Assembly (NCBI RefSeq): GCF_040643635.1
Contig: NZ_JBEYUS010000017.1
Location: 1 to 64,000, forward strand
Origin: Saccharopolyspora_C sp040643635
GTDB lineage: Bacteria > Actinomycetota > Actinomycetes > Mycobacteriales > Pseudonocardiaceae
Reading direction: 5' to 3'
Length of the DNA: 64,000 nt
Both the position numbers and the translations under genes were made by a program. The notes beneath the pieces were generated by a model. It was not told where the DNA came from. It did not search any database and saw only the letters and a list, made by a program, of their open reading frames with translations. Shown one piece after another: positions 60,711-64,000 of the stretch; position 1 is the stretch's first letter; each line of letters begins with the position of its first letter.

Positions 60711-61259
60711 GTGACTCAGGTCGACCAGCAACAACGCGCCGAACTCGCCCGACTCGTCACCGAGATCGCCGTCGTGCACGGCAAGGTGACGCTGTCCTCC
60801 GGCAAGGAGGCCGACTACTACGTCGACCTGCGCCGGGCGACGTTGCACCACGCCGCCGCCCCCCTCATCGGCACCCTGCTGCGGCAGCTCACCGCGGACT
60901 GGGAGCACACCGCCGTCGGCGGGCTGACCCTGGGCGCCGACCCGGTCGCGACCGCCATGATGCACGCGTCCGGCCGCCCGCTCGACTCGTTCGTGGTGCG
61001 CAAGAACGCCAAGGCGCACGGGATGCAGCGCCGCATCGAAGGCCCCGACGTGGCGGGCCGCAAGGTCCTCGCCGTCGAGGACACGTCCACCACCGGCGGC
61101 AGCGTGCTCACCGCCGTGGAAGCGCTGCGCGAGGAGAACGCCGACATCGTCGGCGTGGTGACCGTGGTGGACCGCGGCACCGGCGCCCAGGAGGCCATCG
61201 AGGCCGCCGGGCTGACCTACCGCTCGCTGCTGGACCTCTCCGACCTCGGGTTGAGCTGA
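60711..61259 (+). CDS. pyrE: Orotate phosphoribosyltransferase
   Basis: The 182-aa protein has the PRPP-binding motif VLAVEDTSTTGGSVLTAV (about residues 117-134), the LSSGKEADYYVDLR segment near the start and FVVRKNAKAHGMQRRIEG, which forms the flexible loop. It makes OMP from orotate and PRPP in pyrimidine synthesis. The GTG at 60711 lies 8 nt after TAGGAT, suggesting leaderless transcription. The gene downstream starts 4 bp after the stop codon. Confidence 0.96.
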   Translation: MTQVDQQQRAELARLVTEIAVVHGKVTLSSGKEADYYVDLRRATLHHAAAPLIGTLLRQLTADWEHTAVGGLTLGADPVATAMMHASGRPLDSFVVRKNAKAHGMQRRIEGPDVAGRKVLAVEDTSTTGGSVLTAVEALREENADIVGVVTVVDRGTGAQEAIEAAGLTYRSLLDLSDLGLS

Positions 61260-61263
61260 TCCC

Positions 61264-61923
61264 GTGGGTGCCGTCGTCCCGCTCGCGTTCCTGCTGATCG
61301 TCCTGATCCTGGCGGGCGGTGTCGCGGTGGCCGTGCTCGGCCGCAAGCGCTCCGTCCGGAACTACCAGCGGCTGCTGCGGTCCGGTGCGGGCTGGCGGCA
61401 GGTGCCCGCGGACGACCTGTGGCAGCGGGTGCGGGCGCTGCGCGAGTTCGCGAGCTCCCGCGGCCTGCAGGACCACTTCCACCTGGCCGGGCAGCACCGC
61501 GGCCTCCCCTTCGAGGCCGTGCAGCTGCGGCGGCCGCCGGGCGTCGGGCAGCGGGTGTTCACCTTCGGGGTGGCGGTGGCGCTGCCCCGGCCGGTGCCCG
61601 GTCCGGAACTGCGGCTGGCCCGGTCCGGCGTGTTCGGCGCGCTCGGCCAGGACCTGCGGGTCGAGCTGGGCGACGCGGAGTTCGACCGCGCCTACCTGCT
61701 GACCTCGACGGACGCCGACTTCGCCCGGCGCGCGCTGCCCGCGGCCGCGGCCCGCTCGCTGCTCGGTGACGAGCGCACCGCGGGCGTGGTGCTGGAGTTC
61801 GGGCCGGAGCACCTGGTGGCGTTCCGGCCCGGGGCGGCGACGCCGGAGTCGGTGCTGCCGATGCTGGACCTGCTGGTCGACCTGCACGGCGCCGTGCCGT
61901 GGGAGGAGTTGTCCGGGCGATGA
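61264..61923 (+). CDS. Membrane-anchored hypothetical protein, Rv0381c-like position
   Basis: The 219-aa protein has one N-terminal hydrophobic helix (VPLAFLLIVLILAGGVAVAVL) and a soluble domain with QHRGLPFEAVQLRRPPGVGQRVFTFGVAVALP and FGPEHLVAFRPG. No known catalytic motif is visible. It starts with GTG 4 bp after pyrE and overlaps the methylase gene by 4 bp (ATGA), so the three form a coupled operon. The same position in M. tuberculosis is Rv0381c (recalled). Function unknown. Confidence 0.8.
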   Translation: MGAVVPLAFLLIVLILAGGVAVAVLGRKRSVRNYQRLLRSGAGWRQVPADDLWQRVRALREFASSRGLQDHFHLAGQHRGLPFEAVQLRRPPGVGQRVFTFGVAVALPRPVPGPELRLARSGVFGALGQDLRVELGDAEFDRAYLLTSTDADFARRALPAAAARSLLGDERTAGVVLEFGPEHLVAFRPGAATPESVLPMLDLLVDLHGAVPWEELSGR

Positions 61924-62696
61924 ACCAGGACGTGGACGCGCCCGGCCGCACCGGGGAACCGGTGGCCGGGGAGCGGTCGAGCGGAGATCCGGTGATCGGG
62001 GAGCCGGTGGCGGGGAAGCCGGTGGCCGCAGAGCCGGTCGCCGCAGAGCCGACCGCCGCAGAACCGGGCCCGACCGAGTGGGGCCCCGAGGTCGGCGTCG
62101 GCCCCTGGCCCGGCCCCTGGCCGGACGACGACCGCTACGACCCGGAGCTGCTCGCGAACGGCGACCGCCGCAACGTCGTCGACCACTACCGCTACTGGCG
62201 CCGCGACGCCGTCGTCGCGGACCTCGACACCCGGCGGCACGACTTCCACATCGCCATCGAGAACTTCCAGCACGACCACAACATCGGCACCGTGGTGCGC
62301 ACCGCGAACGCGTTCGCCGCCCGGGCCGTGCACATCGTGGGCCGCCGCCGCTGGAACCGGCGCGGCGCCATGGTCACCGACCGGTACCAGCACGTGCACC
62401 ACCACCCGGACCTGGTGTCGCTGCGCGAGTTCGCCGCCGAGCAGGGGCTCGCGATCGTCGCGGTGGACAACATCCCCGGCGCGACGCCCATCGAGCGGAC
62501 CGCGCTGCCGGAGCGCTGCGTGCTGCTGTTCGGCCAGGAAGGCCCCGGTCTCGGCGCCGATTCGCGGGGCACCGCGGACCTGGTGGTGTCCATCGCCCAA
62601 TTCGGCTCCACCCGGTCCATCAACGCCGGGGTGGCCGCGGGGATCGCGATGCACGCGTGGATCGCGCAGCACGCGGACCCGTCCCGCGCCTGGTGA
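61920..62696 (+). CDS. SpoU/TrmH-family RNA methyltransferase
   Basis: The 258-aa protein has a repetitive N terminus of Glu-Pro-Val-Ala repeats (residues 14-46, coded by 15-bp DNA repeats) and then a SPOUT fold with NFQHDHNIGTVVRTANAFAARAVHIVG (motif 1), LLFGQEGPGLG (motif 2) and IAQFGSTRSINAGVAAGIAMHAW (motif 3). It probably 2'-O-methylates a nucleotide in tRNA or rRNA. The overlap with the upstream gene indicates translational coupling. The target site is not predictable. Confidence 0.92.
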   Translation: MNQDVDAPGRTGEPVAGERSSGDPVIGEPVAGKPVAAEPVAAEPTAAEPGPTEWGPEVGVGPWPGPWPDDDRYDPELLANGDRRNVVDHYRYWRRDAVVADLDTRRHDFHIAIENFQHDHNIGTVVRTANAFAARAVHIVGRRRWNRRGAMVTDRYQHVHHHPDLVSLREFAAEQGLAIVAVDNIPGATPIERTALPERCVLLFGQEGPGLGADSRGTADLVVSIAQFGSTRSINAGVAAGIAMHAWIAQHADPSRAW

Positions 62697-62705
62697 GGAC
62701 GTGAA

Positions 62706-62734
62706 AAAGCCCGGCCGGGAGGCGGCCGGGCTTT
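62706..62734. terminator. Bidirectional terminator between methylase and DedA genes
   Basis: Twelve-nt arms (62706-62717 and 62723-62734) pair around 5 nt, with AAAAA on the left and CTTT on the right of the structure. It suits termination on both strands of these convergent genes. Confidence 0.85.
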
Positions 62735-62749
62735 CGGGTGGTCGGTGGG

Positions 62750-63433
62750 TCAGGCGGCGTCCTTGGCCTTCGCCCGGCGGCCGCGCACGTACTCGATGAT
62801 GATCGGCACGATCGAGATGAAGACGATCAGGATCGCCATCGCCTCGAGGTTCTCCTTGATGATCGGGATGTTCCCGAGGAAGAAGCCGAGCACGGTCATG
62901 CCCGCGGCCCACAGCACCGCGCCCACGGCCGAGTAGGCGAAGAACTTCCGCTGGTCCATCTGCCCGACGCCTGCGACGGCGGTGATGAACGTGCGCACGA
63001 TCGGCACGAAGCGCGCCAGGATGATCGCCCGCGCACCGTAGCGCTCGAAGAACTCGTGGGTCTTGTCCACGTGCTCTGCCTTGAACAGCTTGGAGTCGGG
63101 CTTGTTGAACAGGGTCGGCCCGACCTTGCGGCCGATCCAGTACCCGGTCACGTTGCCGATGAACGCGCACGCGGCCAGCAGCAGGCAGGTCAGCCAGAGC
63201 GGCGTGGAGATCGCCCCGGTCGCCACGAACAGGCCGGTCACGAACAGCAGCGAGTCACCGGGGAGGAAGAACCCGATCAGCAGGCCGCACTCCGCGAAGA
63301 TGATCAGGCAGACGCCGATCAGCGCGAACGGGCCGAGCGAGCTGACGATGGTCTCCGGATCCAGCCAGGAGGGCAGCAGGGCGAGCGTGGACGTTCCGGC
63401 GGCGTTGAGCATCGCGGGGAGTTCGGTCGTCAC
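62750..63433 (-). CDS. DedA-family membrane protein
   Basis: The 227-aa protein has four or more hydrophobic segments and DedA hallmarks: AECGLLIGFFLPGDSLLFVTG near the start and FFERYGARAIILARFVPIVRTFITAVAGVGQM in the middle, with the conserved Arg residues. DedA proteins help flip or transport undecaprenyl phosphate and affect membrane homeostasis. The GTG at 63433 lies 8 nt after TACCGT on the minus strand, consistent with leaderless transcription. Confidence 0.92.
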   Translation of the reverse strand: MTTELPAMLNAAGTSTLALLPSWLDPETIVSSLGPFALIGVCLIIFAECGLLIGFFLPGDSLLFVTGLFVATGAISTPLWLTCLLLAACAFIGNVTGYWIGRKVGPTLFNKPDSKLFKAEHVDKTHEFFERYGARAIILARFVPIVRTFITAVAGVGQMDQRKFFAYSAVGAVLWAAGMTVLGFFLGNIPIIKENLEAMAILIVFISIVPIIIEYVRGRRAKAKDAA

Positions 63434-63599
63434 GCTCGCCAACGGTACCGGTGCCCGCTGAGCGCGAACGGCCAGCCCGACCTCGGCCACCGGGCTCGGC
63501 GCAAGCCGCCACGCCGGGAGCCCGCCGGATCCGACCCCGCGTGCTCCGCGCCGAACGTCCCATTCGTCCGGTATCGCAGGTGGCGCGGGCGCGGGCCGC

Positions 63600-63824
63600 T
63601 CAGCCGAGGGTGAGCACGCCGACGACGCCGCCGGCCACGATGCCCAGCAGCATCGCGAACAGCAGCACCTGGCCCACCGGCAGCCTGCGCCGCGCGGGGG
63701 CCGGCGGCGGCGCCATCGGCATCGGCGGCGGAGTCGGGGCGGCGTTCCCGGGCTGCCCGCCCACCGCCTGCGCGCGCAGCGCCGCGGACAACAGGCTTTC
63801 CGGGGTGTCCCGCGAGCTATCCAT
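63600..63824 (-). CDS. Small C-tail-anchored membrane protein
   Basis: The 74-aa protein has a hydrophilic N terminus with a Pro/Met/Ala-rich segment (PTPPPMPMAPPPAPA) and a single C-terminal transmembrane helix (GQVLLFAMLLGIVAGGVVGVLTLG). The ATG at 63824 lies 7 nt after TAGGCT on the minus strand (63832-63837), so transcription is probably leaderless. No family is recognised. Confidence 0.78.
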   Translation of the reverse strand: MDSSRDTPESLLSAALRAQAVGGQPGNAAPTPPPMPMAPPPAPARRRLPVGQVLLFAMLLGIVAGGVVGVLTLG

Positions 63825-63900
63825 ACCGGTCAGCCTAACCACCGCGAGGGGTGCGGCCGGACATCGCGGACGCGTGGCGAGGCGGGCGCGGCTGGCGCGG

Positions 63901-64000
63901 TCAGTCCAGCCAGATCCCGGACTTCATGACGCGCCGGAGGCGGAGGTCGTCGTCCAGCAGCACCAGGTCGGCGGCGAGGCCGGGGCGCAGCGAGCCGACC
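63901..64000 (-). CDS. nagA: 3' end of a probable N-acetylglucosamine-6-phosphate deacetylase (partial)
   Basis: The minus strand from the window edge to the TGA at 63901 encodes GSLRPGLAADLVLLDDDLR and then RRVMKSGIWLD. This matches the C-terminal beta sandwich of amidohydrolases, and the end is most like NagA (GxLxPGxxADLVVLD...V..V...G). The catalytic part lies outside the window. The assignment to nagA rather than another amidohydrolase is probable only. Confidence 0.6.
   Translation of the reverse strand, partial: VGSLRPGLAADLVLLDDDLRLRRVMKSGIWLD

Overview
The window is very GC-rich, with many GTG starts and heavily G/C-biased third codon positions. It reads as the chromosome of a high-GC actinomycete, most likely family Pseudonocardiaceae and perhaps Saccharopolyspora. 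Supporting signs are a GTP-dependent PEP carboxykinase, Xre-DUF5753/DUF397 regulators, HspR with its HAIR operators, a DUF1707 protein and many apparently leaderless genes. From memory, part of the gene set also follows the M. tuberculosis H37Rv order around Rv0321-Rv0385 (dcd, Fe-S reductase, iniA/iniC-like dynamins, dnaK-grpE-dnaJ-hspR, DedA, RNA methylase, pyrE, clpB, globin reductase). That comparison was not computed. The genus is an inference.

Layout. 1-4.1 kb: terminator, pckG, a DUF6802-like acidic protein, a quinone-oxidoreductase-like MDR enzyme. 4.1-9.3 kb: two dynamin-like GTPases with a small GrpE-like protein between them, a convergent 68-aa membrane protein and a three-helix membrane protein. 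9.4-13.1 kb: NarL-type histidine kinase and response regulator separated by a GT39-type membrane glycosyltransferase. 13.3-18.7 kb: HAD phosphatase, ABC exporter pair, universal stress protein, an unknown protein, trmB, and a 47-aa membrane protein paralogous to the 68-aa one. 18.8-22.1 kb: an ABC-ATPase-like protein that has lost its catalytic motifs, divergent from a second kinase/regulator pair. 22.2-30.9 kb: metabolic genes (amidohydrolase, DJ-1/PfpI, flavoprotein, alpha/beta hydrolase with divergent TetR, tRNA-Gly, dcd, sugar porter, epoxide hydrolase).

31-34.5 kb is the most accessory-looking part: tandem palindromic repeats, an Xre/DUF397 pair, a small secreted protein, and an HTH-PIN toxin-antitoxin pair bounded by near-identical 41-bp hairpins. 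34.5-40 kb: a large membrane Fe-S oxidoreductase under a TetR-type palindrome, a DUF1707 protein, an SMR efflux pump with TetR, and a lipoprotein. 40-46.9 kb: the HspR-regulated chaperone operon dnaK-grpE-dnaJ-hspR with two HAIR operators, then a globin-FAD/NAD reductase and a PNPOx-like protein. 47-53.6 kb: two MarR regulators, an MFS exporter fused to carboxypeptidase-regulatory-like domains, a YceI protein carrying the same kind of domain, and a sodium:alanine symporter. 53.9-64 kb: clpB with its own HAIR site, MFS/TetR, a Rv0383c-like protein, SDR, pyrE, a membrane-anchored protein, a SpoU methylase, DedA, a small membrane protein, and the 3' end of a probable nagA.

The coherent circuits are these: HspR (44.2 kb) probably represses its own operon and clpB through HAIR sites; the MarR at 47.9 kb probably represses itself and the MFS-YceI operon through three GCAACTA half-sites; each TetR is paired with a divergent or overlapping partner. 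The most novel-looking signals are the catalytically degenerate ABC protein, the paralogous LLLM-x-VSS-x-LPD micro-membrane proteins, and a dispersed intergenic element present in two orientations whose long stem is kept by compensatory changes.
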